DNA of 64,000 bases from Panagrolaimus kolymaensis. Its lineage: Eukaryota; Nematoda; Chromadorea; Rhabditida; Panagrolaimidae. The notes below the pieces were generated by a model. The model did not search any database and was not told the origin of the DNA. It was given only the letters and a program-made list of their open reading frames with translations. The stretch lies in NCBI GenBank assembly GCA_028622995.1, contig JAJQJQ010000011.1:2976001-3040000 (forward strand), given 5' to 3'. Positions 1 to 12,101 of the stretch are shown here, one piece after another. The translations under genes were made by a program, and so were the position numbers. Every line of letters starts with the position of its first letter. Position 1 is the stretch's first letter.

Positions 1-479
1 TAGCTGATTATTAAGCTATTACAAAAACCTTACATATTTCGATTTTCATCATCCATGTATCTTTATGTGATTCTTTCAATGTGTCTTGGATTATCCAGTT
101 TTTGTCATATCTTTTTATTTATCTGCACTTTGGTGGTATCAAGAAATCATTTACAATATTTACATCTTTTATTTTACGGGGATTTTCATCATCTCCCTAC
201 TTTCTGCTCCTTTAAGTGTTTGCTTTTTTTGCTTAAATCGTTGCATGATTATTATGTGTCATATTTCATTATTCTTCGATCCCGGCTTGCAGCACCATCA
301 TTAATGATTATATTGTCTTTGTTTACTAATAACCCATTTTATGTGAAACGAAAAATAATAAAGAAAATTAAGAAATAAATTTATTCAGAACAAAATAATT
401 TAATAATGTTAATTTAAAGGTTCCCATTTCAACCATAAAAAAATATTATTCGGTTACATACAAAAAAAAAGTTTTAAAA
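1..479. other. gene-free 3' flank
   Basis: These 479 bases lie beyond the stop codon of the beta-COP gene and should hold its 3' UTR on the minus strand. The open frames here are pyrimidine-rich and encode low-complexity Phe/Leu/Ser peptides with no family resemblance, so I see no gene. Confidence 0.6.
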
Positions 480-3400
480 TTAGGCTCCAATAGGATTTTT
501 AGCTTTTTCACGTTGTGCAGCATTTATCTTATCACCCAATGAGAGCGCCATCCCTTGTGATTTAGCACGAATTCTAATATGACCAATTATTTGAGAGTTA
601 GGATCAGCAGGATCAGCTTTTTCGATTGAAACATTTGCAAGAGCATCTTCACCAAAGATTGAATGAGCACAGAAATTTGCAGCCAAGAATCCACAATCAC
701 CTTCAAGCGCAGCATCAGCTGTAAGAAGTTTCATATTTGTACTTTCAGCAATATGACTCATAAATTGTCGAAGATCTGTTATTTGAGTTGTTACAGTAAC
801 TTTATTTTCCCATTCAAATTCAATCCACATTGCACGAAATTCTGTATCAGTGCACGATCCAGGAACAATGTAATCCTAAAAAAAAGTATTGTTTGATGAA
901 AAGCAGACTAAAATAAAAGGTTTACCATAATGTCAATGCGTATATCTTGTAAATAAACACAAAGCCTATCAGAAGTTGAACCACGAACATCATAAGCAAT
1001 AGTAGAAAAGATTATGCCATTTTCAGTTGAAGTGACTTTAACCGTAGCTTTAATATTTGTAAAATCATGAGGTGCTAAGGTTAATGGAGAAGGTTTATCA
1101 ACTAATTTTAAGTCACCAACAGTTGACAATTCCAAGGAAAGATTTTGAAGTGTGTCAGAAGATTGATTTACGATCAGAACATCAAGAACAATATCATATT
1201 GATTAACATTAACATAAGCTTCTGCATAGACAGGATCAGAGAAACCAGATAATTGAATAACCTTTCCAAGTTTTGAACTTGCAAAATCATATTTGGCAGT
1301 TTTAGGAGCAGTACCAAGAGCTTGAGATAGTGAAAGATCAAAGAGATTATCGCCAACAGCACCATCACCAACACGAGTAGCAAGTTGAGTAAAGTGAATA
1401 GGATCATCAGGTTGAATTCGAGCGGTTTTCTTTTCTTTGACAACTTCATGGCGATCAACATCTCCTTTAGCTTCAAGCATTAAATCCAAAGAAATTCTAC
1501 ATGCATTCAAAAATACATCAGTTGCTTCAGGCCATTGTTCAACGATGAGACGGATAGTTGTGCTAAGGCGATCAAGATCATCTTCAGTAATTTGAGATTT
1601 GACAATGCTGGATTTTCCCAATCGAATAATGGATGAAAGAAGGAAAAGAATTTCTCCACCAAAATGGTTGACTTTATTGGCGTTTGCTTTGTTCAATTGA
1701 CTGTAACGATAGAAAAGTTTTGTCAAGACGAGTGAAAGTGAAGAAGCGTAGAAAAAGTTTCCATCCAAAAGAGCTTTACGCAGGATAGGTTTATCATCAC
1801 GAAGAACGGAAGGAGAAGATGAGACAAGAGCAGATTGAGTTGCATATGTTCCATCAGCAGTAACAAGCTTCTTTGGTTTCTCTGTTTTTTGAAGCTCTTC
1901 TTTCTTGGGTTCTTCTGTTTCTCCTCCATGCAAGGCAGCCTCTTCTGTTTCAAGGATTGGAAGCTCACCGATTGCTTTTTTGATAAAGCGAAAAACTTGA
2001 GCAATATTTTCAGCTGTATCAGCATATTCACCAAGAATCCAAAGAGCATCGCGGAAAATAACAATGTTACGAATGTTACCAAAAACTTCCTGTAATAACA
2101 AGGGATTAATAAAAGTTTTAAAAATGTGAAGTTCACTCACCAAAAGCTGGCTGATGATAACAGCCCGAAGATGAGGCAAGCGATTGACAGCCTCACGAAC
2201 AAAAAGTAAAACACCAGAAGCTGCAACTTCATTTTGATCAGACAAAAATTCCATAAGAACAGGGAAAATTTGTTGCGCCACATCAGGGAATTTGATGGTA
2301 GCAGAGTGAAGAGTGCGAACAAGTAATTGACGATAACGTCCAACATCTTCTTGTGTTTCATTGGTAGTTTTGTTTATTTCCTAAAACAAGTCGATGTGTA
2401 AAAAAAATCAAAACAATTTGCTTACCTTCTTAAGGAACATGACCATTTCTTCAACATTTCGGCTAGAAACTAAATCAAGAGCAAGATGGAGAATCTTTTT
2501 TCGTACTTCATATTCTGATGATGATAACACACGTAAAATATCCATAACCAATTCTTGAAGAACGCGTTCATTCGAAGCATGCTCCCGGAGTTCGATCAAA
2601 CGATCAAGAACAATGAGTTTCACGTTGTTATCCGATTGTTTAACTATCAAATCAATGTATGTTTGAGCGGCAGTTTTAACAGCAGCAGGAGCAGTACTTA
2701 AAGTGATCAATGTACCAGCAGCATCATAACGAACAGCAGGAGCTTGAGATTGAAGCAAGTTATAAACACATCGAATAAATTTAGCGCGTTCATTTGGATT
2801 TGTGTGACAGACTTTATAAATAAGTTCAACGATGACAAGTTGAAGGATATCGTTGAAGTTGTTAACTTGATCAATGCATCCACTAAGATATTCAAGAGCA
2901 CGAGCTTGATCAACTTGAGTAAGCATGATGAAAGCATTACGCTTGCAAGAAGCATCTTGTTCCTTTTCAAGATATTCGTAAATAAGTTCAGGCGCATCAC
3001 TAATAAGAAAGTCAAATGATCGATAAATTGTAAAAATAGCCAAAACAGCATTGCGACGAACATAGGAATGAGAATGCTCAAGGCAAGCTTTAATAACAGG
3101 CATCAAAGGTTCGAGAAGCTCTGGTTCTTTAAGTTTGCAAAGAAAGCGCAAAGTTGAACCACGAATAAATTCATTTGGATGTTGAAGGTCTTTGCGGTAA
3201 GCATCACACACAAGGATCATTTCATGAAGAAGTTTACCATCAGCACTTGTCTAAAACAATCGTTTTTAAATTGGCTCAATACGAAAAAGTTTATTACCTT
3301 TGGAACAATTTCCCAAAAGATGAGAAGCAATTTCTTGATCATATGGTCATCAGCTGGAAGACAGAACCGAATAACATACATCATCAAACTTGGGCTCGTT

Positions 3401-3613
3401 TTTTCACCACTTTGCAACATCAGAATCAGCTTTTTCAAAGTTTCAGTTTTTTGTTTCACGTCTCCTGAAAAAAAAATCTTTATAAATATTAGGTGAATAA
3501 ATGGTTATTATACCTTTCTCAAACTTTTCTTTAAGTTGTTGTTCAGATGGAAATTCAGCATCATTTGCAACATGAATTAATGAATAACAGGGTAATTCAC
3601 CAGCAGTAGCCAT
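480..3613 (-). CDS. copb-1: coatomer subunit beta (beta-COP)
   Basis: This encodes the beta subunit of the COPI coat, which drives retrograde Golgi-to-ER vesicle transport. Six exons (3613-3514, 3464-3298, 3250-2426, 2380-2141, 2089-926, 875-480) join in phase to give 963 residues, close to the roughly 953 of animal beta-COP. The N-terminal two thirds is an Adaptin-N-type HEAT/ARM solenoid. A charged linker rich in Glu, Lys and Pro follows, then the appendage domains. The C-terminus carries the family signature with [12 protein letters not shown] and [20 protein letters not shown]. The start is the first ATG after an acceptor-like TTTTTTAG on the minus strand, which fits leader trans-splicing. 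The neighbour on the upstream side is the SUMO protease gene, transcribed divergently. Confidence 0.97.
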
Positions 3614-4927
3614 TTTTTGCTAAAAAATTAAATGATGTAAAATAAATAAAAGAAGATTTCGGCTTTGCAAATTAAATGACGTTCAACTTCAACAATCGCA
3701 ATTGCAAGAAGAATCGACGTGGCTGAATGAGAGTGTTTTGTAGCATTTTGCCAAAAAGAAAGCGAACGTTTGAAAAATGAATTGAAATGCAAGCCTTTGC
3801 GCAAAAGCATTTTTTTCTGAATCTCCTAAACTTACAAATTTCAATCGAAACGCAAAATAAAAATCGACATGGTTTAGCTCCAAATGTAATTCATTCATAA
3901 CATAGTTCAAGAATAATATTATCGGGTTAAAGTCCTTTTTTTAAGTAACTTTCTAAGCTTTTTATCAATAGAAAGCAGTTGTAGTCCATATTATTTTTAT
4001 GTTGCACAAGTTTTTTAAGGTATATCTTCTCGATAATTGCTAATGCGAAGAAATAAAATAACAGACGAATTCGAAGTAACAAGGCATGAATTTCATACAT
4101 ATCCCACCTTCTAAAATATGATTTAAAGAAATCTTTAATCGACCATTTTTTGGCTGATGAAATGTAAACCATTTGAAGAGAGTGGCTATATTTGAGGTTA
4201 ACACGATCAAAAATAGTAAATAACTTGTACTTCAATTTTGTGATGGTGAAGAACAATTTGAATGACCTTTATTGACTGTTACAACATCATTTATTTTATG
4301 TGAGAGTTTCGATTTTTACTACAAATTTTTGAGTTGTCTTTCTTTCACGGCATTTATAAGCCTTTCTCTTTGTTTAAATGAACTTAAGGATTATAAGGTG
4401 TAAACCAAAATTTTACAACGATTTTAGTTTTAACCATTTATCATAACAAAATCACAACCAAGCTAAACCACAAGAAGATCCAATTAAACTCCTTTCTGAA
4501 TTTCCACGAGGATTTCTCAAAAATGAAGATTATGAACCACGTCCTCTTCAGGTATTTTTGATAATTTTTAAACCATAATTATGCAACATTTTAGTTTGGC
4601 TAAGCTCTAGCTTAACCATTCCGCGAATTAATAATAGCCCGAATGCAAAGTATATTTGACTCTTCAAACGAAAATTTTTATAAATAAGCAAGAAACTCGA
4701 GCGAATATTTTTTCAAATTTCATTGTCACCCTTTTTTTTGAAGTAAAAACTTCTCAATCATCAAACGTACATCTAAAGAGTCTGCTAGATTTGTTACAGC
4801 TTTATTATTTTTTTACATCTCGCCTGTATTACTTGGCATATAATAAAGCTTTACCTCACGCCGCTTTCACAATATTATAATTTTAATACTCTTTGCCCAT
4901 ATTCTTTATTATCATCATTCATATTGT
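3614..4927. other. intergenic region between copb-1 and SUMO protease
   Basis: About 1.3 kb separates the two divergent starts. It should contain both promoters. Apart from the exon-like fragment at 4447-4603, described separately, I recognise nothing. Minus-strand open frames around 3.6-3.9 and 3.9-4.3 kb are Phe/Leu/Lys-rich and resemble AT-rich background. Confidence 0.5.
4447..4603 (+). pseudogene. orphan exon-like fragment, possible gene remnant
   Basis: An open frame at 4447-4551 ends at a good donor (CAG|GTATTT). It joins in phase to an acceptor (ATTTTAG) at 4594, where the next codons are Phe, Gly and a stop. The encoded end is protein-like, with EFPRGFLKNEDYEPRPLQ. There is no in-frame ATG: a TAA lies just upstream at 4444-4446, and no upstream exon that I can find joins in phase. 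It could be the last two exons of a small gene whose first exon I missed, or the tail of a decayed one. I do not recognise the family. Confidence 0.3.
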
Positions 4928-7579
4928 ATGATAATGTTGTCCTCTTTTCAAGAAATTTTACCATCTATAGAAAGTGTTCCTTTTGAAAGCATGGATCATC
5001 AAAATTCAGCTTCTGTCGGCCCAGTTGTGATAGACTTCAAGCCTCATTATGATCTTCCCGTGAAACAAATGGTCTTTGGAAATTTGACTATTCCTATTCA
5101 AAACAATATTTTACGGATCAAGAATAATAACGTTTGTTTTCGTCTTCAATATTCATCTCCACCTGATGGCTCAGAGCCTGATAGACGGAATTGCATTCAA
5201 ATTCAATTAGCATTTACTCATATTTCTAAGTTTATTGTAAGATTTTAAAATTATGATGACAATTAGTTAAATACAATTATTTTCAGCTATTGGACCCAAA
5301 TTCGTCAAATGGTGCTACTGCATTGGTTGTTGCTATTAGTGATACAGCTGTTTTACGTCTTTCTAATGCTTTGTCAAATGCCATGTGTAAAGAAATTCTT
5401 CCACTTCCATCGTAAGATTGTTATTCACTTTAAAGCAAATAAGTTTTTTACATTCTTCTTTTTAGACGGAGATTTTTGTTTTTCGATTTGATTCTTAATA
5501 CACAAAATGATGATGATGGTCAAAAACTACGTGAAGCTTTGAGGTATATCGACTATGGATACCACATTTATATTGAAAAGAACTTAGCCGTTAAGAAAAA
5601 AGAATTGTCTGATAAGGAGTACAATGAGCTTGAAAAAAATTTATATGCTTCTTACATCGGTAATTATTTTTACACTAGACGCTACGCGGACCTTCGGTCC
5701 GCCATGAAGCGTGTTTTATGCAAATTATTAAGAAAATTTTGTAATTAAATAATTGATCCGTAGTCTGGAAGGTTAGATCGCCATCTCCGCAATATCCCAT
5801 GCTTATTTACTTCTTTATGGTCCTCTAAACTTGTTATAAATTGCCTCTAACAATTAATTCCCTTAGCGTCTTTTTTCTTTGATAATAGCAAATTTGCATA
5901 GAGACAGAGACACGCAGACAATGAAAATTGTAAATAAGGATATCTCTCTCATTTGATTACTTTTTTTAGGTTTTATTAAAAAAGAAACGCTGGTTGACCT
6001 TATGAAATTTTCAAATGCAAAACTGCTATTAATATCAGATAAAAGTAAAGGACAATATTATTGTTTTGATGTTGTGGAAGACAAACATCCAAAAGCTTCG
6101 GAAAATGAGCTTATAACCATTGATGATGTTACTTTACCAATTATTGACAAAAGCGACGTTATTATTCAAAGAGCGGCTTCTGGTGATATTGAATTTAATA
6201 AAGAGGATTTGGATCTCCTGATTGGCTCAGGTTCGAGTTTTTATATACTACCTTCATAAAACAACAATCCTCCTTTTTTAAACCTTGTTTAATATGCTAA
6301 ATAGGCGTTTAAAGCGATGCAAAAGCATCGAAATTTCATTACAAATTATTTTATTTGTTTTAGAAGAATCAAAAAGAAATGGTCGCGGTCTTTGGCTCAA
6401 TGATAAGATTGTTGATTGGTACTGTTATCGATTATTAAAGTTGCTTCCCCAAGAAAAGTTTGTTTTAATAATTTTAATACTTTGAAAATAAATTTTTTTT
6501 ATCTTTAAGACAAGCAAAGATTCGGCTATGTGAAACTTATTTTTACACAAACATTACCAAAGGAATCGAAAATGAAACAAATCCAACCAAAATCCGCAAT
6601 GCTATTTTTAACACTTATGATTCAAAGAAGTTCAAACAAAGTTTTTTCGATTCCATGTTTATTGTTGTACCTGTACATCGATTACACCATTGGTTTCTTG
6701 TGGTGATCATTGATCCTGCTGCAGCAATCCAGAATGATGCAGCGCCCCACGAAGCACAAACTTCGGAATGTCATTTTTTAATTTTTGATTCATTCAAGAA
6801 ACTAGCGACTAATGAACATAATATTACTTATGATCATTTGACTCACTTTTTATCCCGACATCATAATGCTGTTAAAGGAAGCAATAATACTAGCTTTAAT
6901 CGAGGTTTGGTAAAGAAGGTTTTTCCCGGAGATATGCCTCAACAAAATAATGCCGATGATTGCGGAATTTATACTTTGATGTTTTTAAAATATTTCTTTG
7001 ATCATTTACCTGATGTACGTTTATATTTCTTAACATTCATTATTTTTATCAAAGGTCTTCTTCTTTTAGGGAAATTTTTTACCTAATTTTTCTGAATGGT
7101 GGAAGACTTTTACTAGCAGTGTTCATGGAATGCGGTGCAAAATTTACAATGAAATCATAACAAGTGCTTTAAATTATGAAACGATAAAAAGAAAACATGC
7201 CACGATACAAGAACCTCTTGTAAAGAAACCAAAAGTGATAAATCAAATATACCGTATGCCTTATGCTTCACAAGGTTATACTACTAATCGTCCTCCTGTT
7301 ACTACCAACATCGGATTCCGACCAAGGCTAACTGTACCACCAGGCATGAGGCTTGTTACAAGGCCATCTCATACTACAATTATTCGTCCAGTAACTAATA
7401 GAATTTTACGCCCTGTTCAAAAGAAGCCAGAGATACCTATTACAAGTAGCAATATTCAAGGAATACTTCAACAAGCTGCTGCTTCAATAACTCAATCCCC
7501 TTCTCAAGAAGCAGCAAACCAAACATTTCAAAGAATGGGAATAGAACCGTCGGATGATGAAAAAGATATGGAAACTTAG
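4928..7579 (+). CDS. SENP6/7-like SUMO protease (C48 family)
   Basis: This is a Ulp/SENP cysteine protease, expected to remove SUMO or trim SUMO chains. Eight exons (4928-5236, 5287-5411, 5466-5659, 5970-6230, 6364-6457, 6510-7014, 7070-7579; the sixth holds the core) give 665 residues; the number of exons I can define is seven. The catalytic triad is visible as His388 (HHW), Asp421 (FDSF) and Cys479 (ADDCGIY), with Gln472/473 before the Cys for the oxyanion hole. WLNDKIVDWY matches the substrate-binding start of the domain. The 33-residue gap between His and Asp resembles SENP6/7/Ulp2 rather than SENP1/2. The first 230 residues look like a folded N-terminal region and the last 150 are Pro/Thr-rich and probably disordered. 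The start is the first ATG of the first coherent exon. Donors at 6231 and 6458 are weak but keep phase. Confidence 0.88.
5660..5969. repeat. long intron with GC-rich hairpin
   Basis: This 310-base intron of the SUMO protease gene is about six times longer than its neighbours. At 5679-5712 it contains an inverted repeat with an inner stem GCGGACC/GGTCCGC around a three-base loop and an outer stem ACGCT/AGCGT. The GC content there is far above the surroundings. It looks like an inserted small element or a structured RNA, but I cannot assign it to a known family. Confidence 0.5.
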
Positions 7580-7988
7580 TTTGCCTTTTATGGTGTTGCT
7601 TTATTTATTTTATTTGACTATTATTCGGGTTTAAATATTCATAATATCTCATTTCCTAAAACTTGTTGTTTATGTCTTTGACAAACACATTGAGACTTAA
7701 GCTAGGTTAGGCCCTGCAACGATTATGCATGCAGCCTCGTTTGTTTGTTTCCATGATTTTGCAATTTGTTTTTGTTATTGTTCGACTGCAGTTTTCCGTA
7801 TTTTTGTTGTGAATAAATTATAATATTTATTTCGTTGATTTTCTATTGTTCGTCTTCGGTCAAGACAGAACAACTTGGTTATATTTCCAAGATATACTTC
7901 TTTCTTTTTTTGGCTTATTTTTATGTTTCTAATCTTACTTGAATTTAGAGTTTTCATTTGATCAAAATCTTTTATCAAATCTTCAATC
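7580..7988. other. intergenic region before pbs-3
   Basis: These 409 bases hold the 3' end of the SUMO protease transcript and the promoter or 5' UTR of the proteasome gene. I see no further gene. The two genes lie on the same strand, but the spacing is larger than in typical nematode operons. Confidence 0.5.
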
Positions 7989-8869
7989 ATGTCGATTATG
8001 AGCTACACTGGTGGTACGGTCTTGGCCATGGCTGGTGATGGTTGTGTTTGTATTGCCACGGATTTACGCTTGGGTGAACAAATGACCACCATTGCAACTG
8101 ATGTTAAGAAGGTATGAATGAGATTTTTTATCTTCCAAAAACTAACAAATTTTTGTTGTTTCAGATTCATAAAATTGGTGATCGTATTTATGTTGGTCTT
8201 TGCGGATTTTACTCTGATGCTCTTACTGTTAAGAATCAAATTTTGTATCGTAAAAGTTTGTATGAACTTCGTGAAAACCGTAAAATGAGACCTCAAGTTG
8301 CTGCTGAAATGATTTCAAACATGCTTTATAACAAACGCTTTGGTGGCTATATTACTGAACCTCTCGTTGCTGGTCTTGATCCTCTTACCAATAAACCGTA
8401 TATTTGCGCTATGGATACTATTGGTTGTATTGCAAGTCCTCGTGATTTTGTAGCAGTTGGAACTGGACAAGAATACTTTTTGGGTGTTTGTGAAGGTATG
8501 CTTTTATAATTTTATTATTTAAATCAGCCACTTGAACTTGAGCTTGCAACCAAGTTGTGCAAAAAAGAGATCTATGACGATTTAACGGTCACTCATGTTT
8601 TTTGAATAATGTTAACTTGCCACTGTAATTTAATCTCATTTTCAAATAATCGGCAAACAATGTTTTTGGACTATTTTTTCTTCTTCTAATGCTTGCTTTT
8701 TATAGGTTTTTGGCGTGAAAATATGGGACCTGATGAACTTTTTGAAGCAACTGCTCAATCAATGCTTGCTGCCATGGAACGTGATGCTGCTTCTGGTTGG
8801 GGTGTTCTTGTTTACATGATCACTAAAGATAAAGTAAATGTTACAACTCTCAAAGGGCGTATGGATTAA
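7989..8869 (+). CDS. pbs-3: 20S proteasome subunit beta-3
   Basis: This is the non-catalytic beta-3 subunit (PSMB3) of the 20S proteasome core. Three exons (7989-8111, 8165-8495, 8706-8869) give 205 residues, exactly the human length. The N-terminus MSIMSYTGGTV and the C-terminus with TLKGRMD match the family closely, as does DFVAVGTG. It carries no propeptide with an N-terminal catalytic Thr, as expected for this subunit. The start ATG encodes the conserved MSIM; the second in-frame ATG would remove conserved residues. The second intron (8496-8705) is 210 bases, long for this window. An AATAAA at 8965-8970 is a candidate polyadenylation signal. Confidence 0.97.
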
Positions 8870-10417
8870 ACTATTTTATCCAGAATGAAAATTCACAACA
8901 TTGTAATTCATTGTTTCTTATTTATACTTTTAAACCCTGCTTTTTTTATGTCATTAATTTTACTAATAAAGATCAATTAAAATGAATTGTTTATCTATCT
9001 AAAATCGAGCAATAATATTCAAAAAAGGTGTTTCTCACGCTTTATTTATGGTGCGCGAAAAGTGTTTGCATGGAAAGAAAAAAAACTTTGCGATGATCTC
9101 GAAAGCTTGAATACACGATGAAATAATTGACCGAACAAATAGCAAAACATCAAAGGTAAAATAAAAGTATTTTTCGGCGACAGTAACTTTCACATTTTTT
9201 TTCACACGATACTTAAGTTTAAGTATATAAAAAATGAAAGAAAGGTGACAATTTAAAAGTGATTTTCGCCTACTTTAAAAGCTACGGTAAGCGGAAGAAA
9301 AATTTAAAAATGTGTGAACAGACACATTTTTTTTATTGAGGAAATGAAGCAAATGCCTGTGTAAACAAATAAGAAAAGCTATCAAGCGTAAAATTTCTTT
9401 TGTGAATTAAATAAAATTATCATCAAAATATCAATCATTTTTGTTTCTACAGTAAATGGCAAAGCTACTTATCTATTTCACTTACGTACATAATTTCCAA
9501 AATGTGTAAATCCCATATTACTGTAACAAAAAATTATTATTGTTTCATCAATTTTATTTTAAACGTCAACGTTTATTTGCTTTTAATTTGCATAATCGAA
9601 GCTTCATTGTGAAAAATAAATGAAGGAAGATAAATAACAAAAGTGACAATATATTTTATTTTTTATTTTATCAGGTGTTTGGATATTTTTTGAATTATAA
9701 TTATGGTGCTTCAATGCTGAGAGCTTGGAATGAGATTTTTAATAGATAACCTGAAATGAAAAAGCTGGCTTTTTACTACTTAATCGTTATCAAGTTATCG
9801 AAACCCTTAAAAATAAAAAGGAAGAAATATTTGATTTTAACACCAAGTCATTTTAATGTCGCTTCATTAAAGCTTATTTTCTTTTTTGAACTTCGTAATG
9901 TAATTTTAAATCATTGTGATGCCAACTTTTTATAGCAACAATTATTTTTTAACCCAGCTTCAGATTTTTTTCTAAATGCATTTTTTTACGATGAACTTTT
10001 ATTGTTTCCAACAAATTCCATGCCTTTTTTGATTCATTCATATTTGAATTTTTTATTTGAAACTTTTTTTCCTCCACTTCGATTCTTCTCTTCTTCTCCT
10101 TCTTGACATTTAATATAAAAGCTCAAATTTCATTTGTTACGCCATAGTTTTGACAAAGTTGATGTTGATGAGATTGCGCGAGGACTCCACTCATTTATTT
10201 ACTTTTGAATCCTTTTTTTATTGGCTCTTTTTTTAGCTTTAACTCCACCCTTTTTTGTTGAAGCTCTTCATCGTAACCACACCCAAAGCTAACTTTTAAA
10301 TCGCAATTGTTTCATTCTTGATTTTTTCATCACAAATAAATAAATAATAAAAAAAATTTGATTCTTTTATTTTCGTTTTTTTCAAATTTGATTACTGTAG
10401 TTTTTTCTTCCTTCATT
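8870..10417. other. 1.5 kb gene-free region upstream of dmd-4
   Basis: After the pbs-3 3' UTR, this stretch is AT-rich with no coherent coding frame. It lies directly upstream of a developmental transcription factor gene, so it is the likely home of its cis-regulatory elements. An acceptor-like ACTGTAG at 10394-10400 precedes the dmd-4 start and may be a trans-splice site. Confidence 0.5.
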
Positions 10418-12101
10418 ATGTTGTTCGGAAATGCATTTGCCGCGGCAGCTGCTGCAGTAGCTTCAGGAAGAAATGGATTTGGTGGACACAATTCAATGAT
10501 GATCGAAGATCCTCGCCCCACTGGTGGTGGATACATATTGGAGCCAAAAGAGAGGAAACCCAAATGCGCGAGATGCAGAAATCATGGACTTGTTTCATGG
10601 CTGAAAGGTCACAAGAGGCATTGCAAATACAAGTAAGTGACTTTGAATTCGATGGCAATTTTTTGTTATAAGGTTATTAGAAAGATTTTTTTTCATTGAA
10701 TGCTTCCCAAACTTATTCGAGATTTGGATGATTTCTTCCTATTAAAAAAATACCAGACCTTTATTATAAGTATTCATTAAGTTGTAAATACAGTAACTTA
10801 TAAAGTGTTTTAACTTGCTTATATTATTTTGCCAAAAAAAGAAACAATGACATTTTTTGCTAACCTTAAAAAGGCAAGGAAAAAGGTTTCGATAACAATT
10901 GAATGAGGTTTTTCTTAAAGTGCTTGAAGTTTGCGCACCGGATTTAATAATCGTCTCGTTCACTCTTATTCGATGGAATAATAAAGCGCGAATAAAAAAA
11001 GAAAAGATCATGTGAGGTAAAGCTCTGCAAGTTTTTGAGCCGGCGAAGCATGCATACAAGCTAATGTAAGGTAATCACATCGTCATGAAACTTGAATGCT
11101 TTTTTTCGATGAATAAAAGAGTCAAAAAACCATCGCAAATTTTAAATTGTTTACAAATATTTTTAATCCACTTTCAACCAAAAAATAAAAGTTACTTTTT
11201 TGGTAGATTAAACATATGCCTTTATAGGAATTGTGTCTGTGAAAAATGTAATTTAATTGCTGAAAGGCAAAGAGTTATGGCCGCTCAAGTTGCATTAAAG
11301 CGAAAACAAGCTGCTGAAGATGCCATTGCTTTGGGATTGAGAGTTGTTTCAGGGCAACCTTTGAATCGACTTCCACAAGGCCCTGTATGGAATTTTAATA
11401 GTGGAAATGAAAGAGGAACATCAGTGAATAATGAAGAAGATGATGAAGAAGATGAGGATGAAAATGAGAAAAGTGATGATGAAGGTACATAAAAAATTAT
11501 ATAACATTGAATGAATTTTATCAATTTTGATTTTAGAAGTAAAAACTGATAAACCGAAACCGTTGAAAAAAGAAGCTATTGTAAACCCAAAAAGAACAGA
11601 ATATCGACTAGGTAGAATGGATCCAATTGAAATGTTATCTTTGTTGTTTGAAGATCAAGATAAGCGAGTCCTCGAACTTGTCCTTGAAGGATGCAATGGT
11701 GAGGTGTTAGAAGCAATTGAACAATTGGTAAGCATTATCATAGGTTTGCTTCAGCATATTTATTTATTTTATATTTTTTTAAGGTTTGTGCTCGATATTC
11801 TAAAAAATTAGAAACAGCCAAAGTAGCCGCCGCTGCGACAGCAGCTTCACATTCTCCTCCACCAGCATTACAAACTCCTCCACATAATTTTTCAATGAAT
11901 TCTCTTTTGCAACGTCCATCAGCTTTTCCACTTCCAAGCCCATGGATTTTTCCACCATGGTTCTTTGAAAATAAACAAAATTTTCATCCACAACCTACCA
12001 CTTCCACGTCGATTACAACAACACCATCTATAAATCCAAACTTTGATATTTCCACTGATTCGTCTCGTAAATCCCCTTCATCTTCAAATTCATCTGACTG
12101 A
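10418..12101 (+). CDS. dmd-4: DMRT transcription factor with DM and DMA domains
   Basis: This is a doublesex/mab-3-related DNA-binding protein. Four exons (10418-10632, 11228-11484, 11537-11727, 11784-12101) give 326 residues. The DM domain spans about residues 47-95 and has the paired zinc ligands in [16 protein letters not shown] and NCVCEKC, followed by the recognition helix [19 protein letters not shown] domain (about 185-221, starting [15 protein letters not shown]) sits near the middle. DM plus DMA is the architecture of DMRT3/4/5 and of C. elegans DMD-4, a regulator of sex-specific neuron features. An Ala-rich N-terminus, an acidic Glu/Asp stretch after the DM domain and a Pro/Ser/Thr-rich tail are also present. 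I chose the ATG at 10418 because it follows an acceptor-like TGTAG; an upstream in-frame ATG at 10358 lies before that site. The 595-base first intron splits the DM domain. Confidence 0.92.

Noticed and set aside
3628..4256. Two minus-strand open frames of 60 to 109 codons upstream of copb-1
   Set aside because: Their composition is Phe/Leu/Lys/Ile-rich, as expected from AT-rich DNA, with no domain and no splice support.
10358..10417. Upstream in-frame ATG that would extend the DMRT protein by 20 hydrophobic residues
   Set aside because: An acceptor-like TGTAG lies between it and the ATG at 10418, and the added residues (Phe/Ser/Leu-rich) do not fit a nuclear transcription factor.
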